Under the pieces are notes generated by a model that was not told the DNA's origin, did not search any database, and worked only from the letters and a program-made list of their open reading frames with translations. A DNA stretch of 60,759 nucleotides from Desulfobacteraceae bacterium (GTDB taxonomy: Bacteria; Desulfobacterota; Desulfobacteria; Desulfobacterales; JAABTS01). Shown piece by piece: positions 35,881-43,106 of this stretch (position 1 is its first letter; each line of letters opens with the position of its first letter). The stretch is from assembly GCA_011389735.1 (NCBI GenBank), contig JAABTS010000011.1:1-60759 (forward strand), in the 5' to 3' direction. A program made the translations under genes and the position numbers.

Positions 35881-37333
35881 TCGATCCGAAAATCAGGCGC
35901 CTGAAGAACCGGTATCCAGCCAGGATAAAGCCTCACATCCGGATCCTCGCAGCCGAAACGCCGGAACGAAAAACGGGAAAAATCATACGGCGTCGAATCA
36001 AAGAGGCCCTTCGGCGACTCGGGAGATGATTCTGGCGCGTTTTATACGTCTTTGCACGGTGGCTCTGGCGTCTCCCAAAACCAAAGATGCGGCCGCCGTC
36101 ATCGTAAACCGGATTTCCGAGCTGGTTTATGTAGACCGCGCGGTGATTATCGATTTAACTGCAAAAGATCCGATATTCGCTATTTCCGGAGGCGGAAACA
36201 CGCCCCAGGGCGGAAATTTCGTAGACGCCGTCAACACGGTTAAAAGACGGTATGCGGGTAATCAACAGCCTGCGCTGATTCCGCAAACAACTCAGGACGA
36301 CACTCATCTCTATCAAGTTCAACAGTCCATGGGCGGAACCACTGTTTTATGGATACCGCTCTGGTTGAAAAACGATCCCGCCGTGTCTCCGGCTCATGCG
36401 CTTTGGGTGGAACGGTGGAAAGGCGTCCCATGGGACGATACGGAAATTGAACTGCTTCAAAGAGCCGCTTTGTTTTTAGGCCACGCCTTGATTCCCCCAA
36501 AAGAAAAAAGAATAGATAAAAAGCGAAAGTATAAAAAATATGCGACAATCGGCGCATTGATTTTATTTTTAATGTTTCCGGTGACATCTACGGTGACGGC
36601 TCCGTCCAAAGTCGTTCCGGATCGTCCCGCCTATGTGTTTGCGCCAATGGATGGAATCTTGCGGGAGCTTTATGTCCAACCGGGTAATTATGTCAACATG
36701 AACCAGATTCTGTTTCGTTATGATTCCAGAGTATTGGATAAACGGCTGGATGAGGCGGCCAGAAGTGTGGCGGTGGCCAGGGCAAAGCTGGCGAGGCTCG
36801 AAGGCGCCGCGCATCGCGACCCCGAGGCGCGAGCTGAAATACCGGTGCAAACCCTGGAAGTTGAAAGGGCTAAAGCGGATGTTGAATTTTACGCTGAACA
36901 AAAGGCCAGATCCGAAGTCAGGGCTCCAAAGGCGGGTATCGTTGTACTTGATGATCCTGATTCCCTGATCGGGTCCGCGCTTCAGACCGGCGAGGCCGTG
37001 CTCAGTCTTGCCGACCCCGGGCAAACCAAATTGAAAATTATGGCGTCCGCAAGTGATGTGGAGTTTCTGAAAAAAGGGGCTCAAGTGTCGATCCGCCTGG
37101 ATAGCGATCCTTTTCGAAGCATTGCAGGGAATATCACCAGAATCGGATTCGATGTCACCCTTTCCGAAGACCAGACTCCAACAGTCATAGCGGAAGCCAT
37201 ATGGTTGGAACAGGATATCGAGGTTCATCCGGGCCAGCGCGCTTCAGCCAAGATTTACGGCCGCCCGACCACATTAGGAATGCAGATTTTACGAAAGCCC
37301 TTGATTGCAATCCGGAATCTGGTTGGAATTTAA
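35873..37333 (+). CDS. GAF-domain, membrane-anchored HlyD-type adaptor
   Basis: A 486-aa protein. After a polar, disordered ~45-residue head comes a GAF-like domain (about 50-205; LARFIRLCTVALASPKTKDAAAVIVNRI ... LWIPLWLK ... WDDTEIELLQRAALFLGHAL). One transmembrane helix follows (ATIGALILFLMFPVTSTVTA, about 223-242), then a periplasmic HlyD adaptor with lipoyl-type motifs (YVFAPMDGILRELYVQPGNYVNM; SEVRAPKAGIVVL) and a barrel domain. Topology puts the GAF in the cytosol, joined to a periplasmic adaptor, so export could respond to a cytosolic ligand. Start is TTG with AAGGGGG 7-10 nt upstream, inside the previous gene's end. Its stop codon lies at the edge of the repeat at 37332-37490. Confidence 0.85.
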   Translation: MTDRSENQAPEEPVSSQDKASHPDPRSRNAGTKNGKNHTASNQRGPSATREMILARFIRLCTVALASPKTKDAAAVIVNRISELVYVDRAVIIDLTAKDPIFAISGGGNTPQGGNFVDAVNTVKRRYAGNQQPALIPQTTQDDTHLYQVQQSMGGTTVLWIPLWLKNDPAVSPAHALWVERWKGVPWDDTEIELLQRAALFLGHALIPPKEKRIDKKRKYKKYATIGALILFLMFPVTSTVTAPSKVVPDRPAYVFAPMDGILRELYVQPGNYVNMNQILFRYDSRVLDKRLDEAARSVAVARAKLARLEGAAHRDPEARAEIPVQTLEVERAKADVEFYAEQKARSEVRAPKAGIVVLDDPDSLIGSALQTGEAVLSLADPGQTKLKIMASASDVEFLKKGAQVSIRLDSDPFRSIAGNITRIGFDVTLSEDQTPTVIAEAIWLEQDIEVHPGQRASAKIYGRPTTLGMQILRKPLIAIRNLVGI

Positions 37334-37490
37334 GGCATCCTTCATCTGTCAGTTTACACTTTGAAATCGGGATCGCTATCGCTATCGAGAGCGAATTGTT
37401 TCGATCCCGATAGCGATCCCGATCCCGATCCCGACTTGGAAAGTGTCAGCCACTTTCCTGGGTTTATGAAGGATGCCGAATTTAAAACCT
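37332..37490. repeat. GGCATCCTTCAT inverted-repeat element with hexamer core (family R)
   Basis: GGCATCCTTCAT (about 37334) pairs with ATGAAGGATGCC (to about 37477), with flanking TTTAA on both sides. Inside are AGTTTACACTTT and AAGTGTCAGCCACTTTCC, and a run of GATCCC/GATAGC hexamers on both sides of GAGAGCGAATTGTTT. An inverted copy begins at 60672, and the outer arms recur at 14404 and 14555. The rest of the 513-bp gap to 37846 has only the promoter at 37787. Confidence 0.8.
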
Positions 37491-37786
37491 CTTAGCTTTT
37501 TCCATTAAGCGATACCCGCCGAATCAGGCTTACGATACCCGAGAATACTCGATTCCCCCATTTACAGAAAAATGATTCCATGTGAAGGTAATTTCACTTG
37601 CCGTTTCATATGCGCACTCCCAGGCGGCGCACCGGCCCGCCGCAGCAAACAAATCCCGCTCGAATGCGCAATCTGAAATTAATCACAATGGGAAGCGGAG
37701 AAGGCCGGTAATTTTCATTCGACGCCTCTGTGAACTTTCAAAATAATATTATTTATTTGTTTGTATACTTTTTATGAAAAATATTA

Positions 37787-37815
37787 TTGACGTTCAGAAA
37801 AAAAGGCCGTATAAG
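37787..37815 (+). promoter_or_regulatory. Strong sigma70-type promoter for the J/DUF1566 gene
   Basis: TTGACG (37787-37792) and TATAAG (37810-37815), each five of six to consensus, are separated by exactly 17 nt. A long AT-rich tract lies just upstream (37738-37786), suggesting an UP element. The start codon is 31 nt downstream. Confidence 0.75.
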
Positions 37816-37846
37816 CTAATAAAATACAAATCCTGATTGATTTAAG

Positions 37847-38992
37847 ATGGATATTAAAACTTGCTATAAAATTTTAGGCGTTGAAGAAGGCGCTCCCCTT
37901 TTTTATGTTCGTAAAGCATATCAAAAGCTTAACGAACAACTTCGGGCGGATATCGAGTCGGATAATGACCAAAAGCGGTATGCAGCCGAAAACAGGCAAA
38001 AACAAATTCATGCAGCTTACCGAAAAGTAATTTTATCTGGAAAGTCATCTGAAAAAATAGGCGGGGATTCACCGGAGCTTCATGAAAAAAAGGCGGATAC
38101 ATCCGCCCCTGTAAAAAAAACGTCCACTGATCCCGGCCCCACTCCGGTCCGCTCCAAACCGCCATTGGACCTTCCCAAACGCCGCTACCCGAAGGCGGTG
38201 GAAAAAAGCCCTTCCCGATGGCCCTTGATTGTTGTCACCTTGATAATCGTTGCATTGGCGGCCGGCGCCGCTTTTATGGTCCAGGACATATTTTTGTCCG
38301 GCCGGCCGGATTTAGGCGCTGGAAGCGGAGATGACCTGGATATGCTGTCGTTGTCAGCGTCGTCCGAATATACAAAAACAATGTTGCAACACCAAATGGA
38401 AACTCAGCAGGAGATCGTTGAGGAACATATCCGGAAAGATCTCGAGAAGGCGATCGGCGAACCGGAGGGAATCAGGAAGCCGGCGGAGGCTAAACCGGTT
38501 CAGGCTGAACAATTGAGAGAAACGCCTGATTATCGAAAGCCGGCTGCAAAACGACGGGATACCATCAGCCGCCTTGTTCAGAGACGCAAAGAGGAAGTTC
38601 GCTCTCTGCTTTCTAAGTCCGGCGGCCGGTTCAGGGAAAAGCGGGATGGCGTTGTTGTAGACCGGCAAACCGGATTGATGTGGACATTGTTGAATTCATA
38701 CCAAAGCCTGAACGGATGTTTGCAATATGAGATGGCCGTCAGATATGTAAGCGGGCTGAATACCGGCGGATATACTGACTGGAGATTGCCCACGGCCAGG
38801 GAGTTGTCTGAAATCTATATTCGAAAACCGGTTTATCCCAAATGCGGCGCCGAATGGCTTTGGACGTCGGAAGTGTTTTTAAAGGGATGGGACAAAACCG
38901 CCGGGATTGTTACTCCGAATGACGATGAGGTCATTGAAAATAAATTTAAAAAGCTGACTGAATGTGGCGTAGTCCATCCTGTAAGGCCCTGA
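37847..38992 (+). CDS. Degenerate J-domain, membrane-anchored DUF1566 protein
   Basis: A 381-aa protein with an unusual fusion. The first ~65 residues resemble a J domain (CYKILGVEEGAPLFYVRKAYQKL ... IHAAYRKVI), but the HPD between helices II and III is missing, so it should not activate Hsp70. A basic/Pro linker precedes one transmembrane helix (WPLIVVTLIIVALAAGAAFMV, about 125-145). A charged helical region leads to a C-terminal DUF1566/Lcl-like domain (DRQTGLMWTLLN ... GYTDWRLPTARELSEIY ... EWLWTSEVF). The DUF1566 part would face the periplasm. No ortholog name is known to me. It has its own promoter and no operon partner. Confidence 0.8.
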   Translation: MDIKTCYKILGVEEGAPLFYVRKAYQKLNEQLRADIESDNDQKRYAAENRQKQIHAAYRKVILSGKSSEKIGGDSPELHEKKADTSAPVKKTSTDPGPTPVRSKPPLDLPKRRYPKAVEKSPSRWPLIVVTLIIVALAAGAAFMVQDIFLSGRPDLGAGSGDDLDMLSLSASSEYTKTMLQHQMETQQEIVEEHIRKDLEKAIGEPEGIRKPAEAKPVQAEQLRETPDYRKPAAKRRDTISRLVQRRKEEVRSLLSKSGGRFREKRDGVVVDRQTGLMWTLLNSYQSLNGCLQYEMAVRYVSGLNTGGYTDWRLPTARELSEIYIRKPVYPKCGAEWLWTSEVFLKGWDKTAGIVTPNDDEVIENKFKKLTECGVVHPVRP

Positions 38993-39202
38993 AATAAAAA
39001 GGTAAACAAAGGCTTATGTTCGGAAAGAGGCGACATTCCTCTCCGGCCATTTTACTTTTTAATTTCTCATATATTGATTAGATATTGCGCATTTTCAGCA
39101 TGTTTTTATTTTGAAAGCGATGTTATGGGCTTTTTGGAGTCATAATCACTAGCTCTTTTTCCAAGTACCTGATTTTGTTAGTGGCTAAAATTGTATGTCA
39201 AA

Positions 39203-39217
39203 GTAGAAAAATCCTAC
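39203..39217. promoter_or_regulatory. Second copy of the GTAG-CTAC operator-like site
   Basis: GTAGAAAAATCCTAC matches the perfect palindrome at 26798-26812 at 13 of 15 positions, and the following bases (TACC-4-TGAATACA...GAACCCATT) also align. It lies 116 nt before the HTH gene start. A TATAAC (39299-39304) closer to the gene could be a -10 but has no good -35. The gap 38993-39332 holds nothing else except a weak GAGG/CCTC hairpin near 39022-39042. Confidence 0.45.
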
Positions 39218-39332
39218 CTTTTGAATACACCCTGGAACCCATTGAATTGTTTTCGTATTTTGGTATGTCCCTTCTAGGATAATTGTATGACGTTTTACTA
39301 TAACCCGTTCACGCCGCATGAAAGGGGGTCTT

Positions 39333-39662
39333 ATGGAGAAGATCAGGTATACGTTGCAGGAATTGAGCTGCGATCTGGAGATTAGCGTGAAGGATCTAAG
39401 AAAGTATGTCAAAAAAGGAATTTTGGTGGCGACAAAAATCGGCCGCTCTTATTTTGTCAATCATTCGGATTTGGATCAATTTTTGCGAGCCCACGCGGAC
39501 CTTTCAAAAAAATCGTGTAAGCGGAATTACATGTGCCAGCATTATGATCGATGCCTCGATAAAGCAGCCAGGGCCAACAGTGTATTCAGTTGCGAAGGGT
39601 GTAAAAAATTTGTCTGTGTCGATAACCGGGTTCGAGCTTTGTGGGAACCGGTATTCAGTTGA
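39333..39662 (+). CDS. Excisionase/MerR-type HTH protein with Cys-rich tail
   Basis: A 109-aa protein. Residues 1-55 form an excisionase-like winged helix (YTLQELSCDLEISVKDLRKYVKKGILVATKIGRSYFV). The C-terminus has seven cysteines (CKRNYMCQHYDRC ... CEGCKKFVC) that could bind zinc. AAGGGGG lies 5 nt before ATG 39333; an ATG at 39318 is also in frame. There are no integrase or phage genes nearby, so it is more likely a stand-alone regulator than a prophage excisionase. The operator-like palindrome at 39203 may regulate it. Confidence 0.75.
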   Translation: MEKIRYTLQELSCDLEISVKDLRKYVKKGILVATKIGRSYFVNHSDLDQFLRAHADLSKKSCKRNYMCQHYDRCLDKAARANSVFSCEGCKKFVCVDNRVRALWEPVFS

Positions 39663-39800
39663 CGGCGCCTGTAACGCAACTCCATCTCCGCCGCTGTGGA
39701 ATCCGGGGCTATGATGCGACGGCCCAGGACCAAAGGAATTGATTAATGTGGTGTTTTTCTTTGGCCCCTGACCGCAAATCATGGAGTTTCGCGTTATTGT

Positions 39801-39903
39801 CTTCCGGACATTAAATTTTACCGTGTCGCAGGCCCCGGAAATACGAACAGTATGATCCAGGGCCTGCCGGCTTGTGAAATTGAGTTTTTGAAAACCTGCA
39901 TAT
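39801..39903. repeat. Complete family P palindrome
   Basis: The left arm (CTTCCGGACATTAAATTTTA, then GCAGGCCCCGG) and right arm (CCAGGGCCTGCCGG, then GTGAAATTGAGTTTTTGAAA) flank AAATACGAACAGTATG. The left arm resembles that at 14270-14300. It lies just downstream of gmd and the HTH gene, which converge here. Confidence 0.75.
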
Positions 39904-39937
39904 AGGGCGAAGTTCGCTTTTTCCGGCGGATAACCGG

Positions 39938-41023
39938 CTATTCGTAACGGTTATAGGTTTGAAACCCTTTCTTTTCGCAGAATAAGTCTCTTTCGGCCTC
40001 CTTGATATCCTCTTTTATCATTATTTCCACCAGCCGTTCGAAGGTGATTCGCGGTTCCCATCCCAGTTCGTTTTTGGCCCTGGACGGATCACCGAGCAGG
40101 AATTCGACCTCTGTGGGCCGGAAATAGCGCTCGTCGATTTTTATCAATGTTTGTCCTGTGTTGGCGTCTATTCCGATCTCGTCGACTCCGGAGCCTTCCC
40201 AGACAATATCAACCCCGACCATTTGAAACGCTTTTTCGACAAATTCCCTGACCGAATGAGATTCGCCGGTAGCAATTACGTAATCCGACGGAGTGTCCGC
40301 CTGGAGCATCATCCACATGGCGCGGACATAGTCCTCCGCGTATCCCCAGTCCCGTTTCGCATCGAGGTTTCCCAGATAGAGCATGTGTTGCATGCCCATT
40401 TTAATTCTGGCGATTGCTCGAGTGATTTTCCGGGTCACAAAGGTTTCTCCGCGAATCGGGGATTCATGATTGAACAGGATTCCGTTACAGGCGAACATAT
40501 CATATGCTTCCCGGTAATTGACCGTGATCCAGTAGGAATATACTTTTGCGGCGCCGTAAGGGCTTCGGGGGTAGAATGGAGTGGTTTCTTTCTGTGGGAT
40601 TTCCTGTACTTTTCCGTACATTTCACTTGTTGACGCCTGATAAAACCGGATTTCTTTTTCCATTTTGAGAATTCGAATCGCTTCGAGAATTCTGAGCGTT
40701 CCCAGTGCGTCCGAATTGGCCGTATATTCCGGAGTTTCAAATGAAACCTGAACATGGCTCTGAGCGGCCAGGTTATAAATTTCGGAAGGTTTGATCCGAT
40801 TTACGATCCGGATCAGATTGGTGGCGTCGGTCAGATCGCCATAGTGCATAAAAAAGCGGACGTCTTTTTCATGAAGATCCCTGTATAAATGATCGATACG
40901 TCCGCTGTTAAACGATGACGACCGTCTTTTGACGCCGTGAACTTCGTATCCTTTTTTCAATAAATATTCAGCCAGGTATGCGCCGTCCTGGCCTGTAATT
41001 CCAGTAATTAAGGCTTTTTTCAA
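39938..41023 (-). CDS. gmd: GDP-mannose 4,6-dehydratase
   Basis: A 361-aa extended short-chain dehydrogenase converting GDP-D-mannose to GDP-4-keto-6-deoxymannose, the first step to GDP-fucose, rhamnose or perosamine. The NADP-binding motif [11 protein letters not shown] is at the N-terminus; the active site includes STSEMYG and YGAAKVYSY. Further family signatures are [10 protein letters not shown] and [16 protein letters not shown]. The start is TTG with GGAGG about 9 nt upstream. Neither fcl/wcaG nor any glycosyltransferase is in the window, so the sugar product is unknown. Confidence 0.96.
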   Translation of the reverse strand: MKKALITGITGQDGAYLAEYLLKKGYEVHGVKRRSSSFNSGRIDHLYRDLHEKDVRFFMHYGDLTDATNLIRIVNRIKPSEIYNLAAQSHVQVSFETPEYTANSDALGTLRILEAIRILKMEKEIRFYQASTSEMYGKVQEIPQKETTPFYPRSPYGAAKVYSYWITVNYREAYDMFACNGILFNHESPIRGETFVTRKITRAIARIKMGMQHMLYLGNLDAKRDWGYAEDYVRAMWMMLQADTPSDYVIATGESHSVREFVEKAFQMVGVDIVWEGSGVDEIGIDANTGQTLIKIDERYFRPTEVEFLLGDPSRAKNELGWEPRITFERLVEIMIKEDIKEAERDLFCEKKGFQTYNRYE

Positions 41024-41255
41024 AATATCGGACCTCCTTCAATATTAATAAACCGATTTGAACGACTAAAACCTGAAATTTTATCCGATTGAACTGAAAT
41101 AGCAAGGGAAAATTGATCTTCAGATTACCGGCGCCTCGGATTTCAGGGGTTTCATATCTTCGTAACGAGATTTTTTTAACGGGCTTGTGAAGCGGAAATC
41201 CATTTTTACAGTTGCGTTTTTGGGATGAATATCATAGTTTTCAAGGAGAACTCGC

Positions 41256-41361
41256 ATACAGGTTTTGAGAAGTTTAATTCGCGGGGCGGCGGGCCTGGGA
41301 TCTACGGTTCGTATGGCCCCGGCCGATAACAAGGTGAAATGAGATTTCTGGAAGCCTGTTG
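41256..41361. repeat. Complete family P palindrome upstream of gmd
   Basis: ACAGGTTTTGAGAAGTTTAA, GGCGGCGGGCCTGGGAT, a short centre CTACGGTTCGTATG, then GCCCCGGCCGATAACAAGG and TGGAAGCCTGTT. The outer CAGGTTTT/GCCTGTT ends mark its limits. It is directly followed by a second nested repeat at 41373-41536. Confidence 0.8.
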
Positions 41362-41372
41362 CAAAAAAAATC

Positions 41373-41536
41373 GGGCTTGGTTCTATTTTCGGCCATTTTT
41401 TTTGTTCGATCATAAAAAACTCTCACAAAGTCACAGAGTCACAAAGCTATGTAAAAAAATTAAGATTGATTGCGCCTTTATATCTCTGTGCCTTTGAGAG
41501 AGAATAATTTTGATGGCCGGTGTTAGAACGAAGCCC
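41373..41536. repeat. Family Q inverted repeat with nested inner inverted repeat
   Basis: The outer arms are 41373-41395 (GGGCTTGGTTCT...GGCCA) and 41514-41536 (TGGCCGG...AACGAAGCCC), matching at 18 of 23 positions. The inner arms start TCTCACAAAGTCACAGAG (41421) and end CTCTGTGCCTTTGAGAGA (41503), the same inner family seen at 14467-14528. With the element at 41256, it accounts for nearly all of the 571-bp gap 41024-41594. Confidence 0.8.
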
Positions 41537-41594
41537 AAAAAAAGATGAGAAGAAGGCGAACTTTTTTGGAAAATATTGGAGCAAGGAACGACGT

Positions 41595-42695
41595 ATGACG
41601 AAAAAAAAACATGGAAACATCGGCGAATCGGTGCATAGGCCGGCCCCTGAGAAAGCTGAAATCCGGCTGGTGGCGTGGGAAATTACTCGAAATTGTAATT
41701 TAAATTGCATACATTGCCGCGCTTCGGCCACCCAGGGGCCCTATGAAGGGGAATTGTCGACCGGCGCATGTATGCGGCTTCTCGATCAGATCGCAGACAC
41801 CGGAAATCCGATTGTAATTTTGACCGGGGGAGAACCGTTGATGCGGCGGGATATTTTCGATATCGCGGCGTATGGGACGCAAAAGGGGCTTAGAATGGTC
41901 ATGGCGCCGAACGGAACGCTGATCACCGAAAGTACGGCTCGCCAAATGGCCGACGCCGGCGTTCAACGAATCAGCGTTAGCCTTGACGGTCCGTCGGCGG
42001 ATTTTCATGACCGAATGCGCATGGTTCCAGGCGCGTTTGACGGCGCGATCAGAGGAATCCGGTTCGCCAGGGAAGCCGGAGTTCCTTTTCAAATCAATAC
42101 AACGATCACGCAACTGAATCTTAAAGAAATCCCTCGTATTCAGGATCTGGCGATTGAACTGGGAGCTGTGGCGCATCACATTTTTCTTCTCGTGCCTACG
42201 GGAAGAGGAAAATATATTATCGAACAGGAAATAACGGCCGAGGAATATGAAAACACCTTGAACTGGTTTTATGAACAGCGTGATCGGACTGACCTTCAGC
42301 TCAAAGCCACCTGCGCTCCCCATTATTATCGCATTTTACGCCAGAGAGCAAAAGCCGAAGGGAAACCGGTGAATTACGATACGTTCGGACTGGATGCGGT
42401 GACCCGGGGATGTCTTGGCGGGACCGGATTTTGCTTTATTTCCCATCAGGGGATCGTCCAACCCTGCGGTTTTTTGAATCTCAATTGCGGAGATATCACG
42501 GAAACCGATTTCAAAACGGTGTGGACTCAATCTGAAATTTTTTTACGGCTGCGTAATTTCAGCCTGCTGGAAGGAAAATGCGGAAAATGTGAATACAAAC
42601 GAGTTTGCGGCGGATGCAGGGCGAGGGCTTATGAAGCCACCGGCGATTATATGGCCGAGGAACCGCTTTGCAGTTATATTCCGAAACAGGCGTAA
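41595..42695 (+). CDS. ahbD: AhbD-like radical SAM haem b synthase
   Basis: A 366-aa radical SAM/SPASM protein. The cluster motif is CNLNCIHC (Cys34, 38, 41), with LTGGEPLMR and SVSLDGPS. The GAVAHHIFLLVPTGRGKYI stretch and C-terminal CGFLNLNCGDI ... CGKCEYKRVCGGCRARAY cysteines are typical of the AhbD/NirJ-like branch. AhbD makes haem b from Fe-coproporphyrin III by decarboxylating two propionates in the siroheme route of sulfate reducers and archaea. The frame is open upstream to 41520, inside a repeat; AAGGA at 41583 supports ATG 41595. AhbC or a NirJ-type role cannot be excluded, and no other ahb gene is near. Confidence 0.78.
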   Translation: MTKKKHGNIGESVHRPAPEKAEIRLVAWEITRNCNLNCIHCRASATQGPYEGELSTGACMRLLDQIADTGNPIVILTGGEPLMRRDIFDIAAYGTQKGLRMVMAPNGTLITESTARQMADAGVQRISVSLDGPSADFHDRMRMVPGAFDGAIRGIRFAREAGVPFQINTTITQLNLKEIPRIQDLAIELGAVAHHIFLLVPTGRGKYIIEQEITAEEYENTLNWFYEQRDRTDLQLKATCAPHYYRILRQRAKAEGKPVNYDTFGLDAVTRGCLGGTGFCFISHQGIVQPCGFLNLNCGDITETDFKTVWTQSEIFLRLRNFSLLEGKCGKCEYKRVCGGCRARAYEATGDYMAEEPLCSYIPKQA

Positions 42696-42717
42696 AAGAA
42701 TCGCAGGCGGAAAGTTT

Positions 42718-42746
42718 TTGACATTTTCCAGGAAGTTGAGTAACCT
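42718..42746 (+). promoter_or_regulatory. Promoter of the 64-aa gene
   Basis: A perfect TTGACA (42718-42723), exactly 17 nt, then TAACCT (42741-42746). The -10 keeps only the key first, second and last bases. It lies 75 nt upstream of the small gene's start and just after the ahbD-like stop. Confidence 0.5.
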
Positions 42747-42820
42747 GTACAAATAAGACCGTGGTTTGGGGTTCCCTAAAAATGGGATTATTTCTATCAC
42801 CAGAAACCGGGAGGTGCTAA

Positions 42821-43015
42821 ATGGATTTGCAAAAAGACGACATCGTAAAAATTGCAGAAGGATTGAGGCTTATCGAAGAAGGCGTCGAGTTGATCCAGGG
42901 CGTTATGAGAGAAAAGAACTTTAAATCGATCAAGGATATTGCGGAATCGTTGATTCCGGTTTTCAAAGTGGATGACGATTCATTGACGGATTCAATTATC
43001 AACAGGCTCGAATAG
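42821..43015 (+). CDS. Small conserved-looking helical protein, 64 aa
   Basis: I do not recognise this 64-aa acidic protein (residues 1-30 MDLQKDDIVKIAEGLRLIEE..., then DIAESLIPVFKVDDDSLTDSI). It is predicted to be all helix, with no Cys, signal peptide or membrane segment. It is credible as a gene because GGGAGG lies 6 nt before the ATG, its own promoter-like site precedes it and a textbook terminator follows 22 nt after the stop. A monocistronic, well-expressed small cytosolic protein is likely; its function is unknown. Confidence 0.75.
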   Translation: MDLQKDDIVKIAEGLRLIEEGVELIQGVMREKNFKSIKDIAESLIPVFKVDDDSLTDSIINRLE

Positions 43016-43037
43016 CTTGATATACAATTTTTTGATT

Positions 43038-43063
43038 GGGGCGGCTTGAGCGCCGCCCCTTTT
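43038..43063 (+). terminator. Rho-independent terminator of the 64-aa gene
   Basis: GGGGCGGC (43038-43045), loop TTGAGC, GCCGCCCC (43052-43059), then TTTT. The perfect 8-bp GC stem with a T run is a classic terminator. Confidence 0.9.
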
Positions 43064-43070
43064 ATGGTCT

Positions 43071-43103
43071 TCCAGAAATTCAATTTCTGAAAACCTGTAT
43101 ATT
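43071..43103. repeat. Deleted family P copy: outer arms only
   Basis: AGAAATTCAATTTCT followed by GAAAACCTGTATAT equals the outermost arms of family P joined directly, without the GGCGG/CCCGGG core. It ends 3 nt before the start codon of the YejB-like gene, which has no other ribosome-binding site. Confidence 0.6.
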
Positions 43104-43106
43104 CCT

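Noticed and set aside
39333-39662. Prophage or integrative element around the excisionase-like gene
   Set aside because: No integrase, terminase, att-like direct repeats or tRNA was found within several kilobases.
41520-41594. N-terminal extension of the AhbD-like protein
   Set aside because: The extra 25 codons lie partly in the family Q repeat arm, and a correctly placed AAGGA precedes the ATG at 41595.
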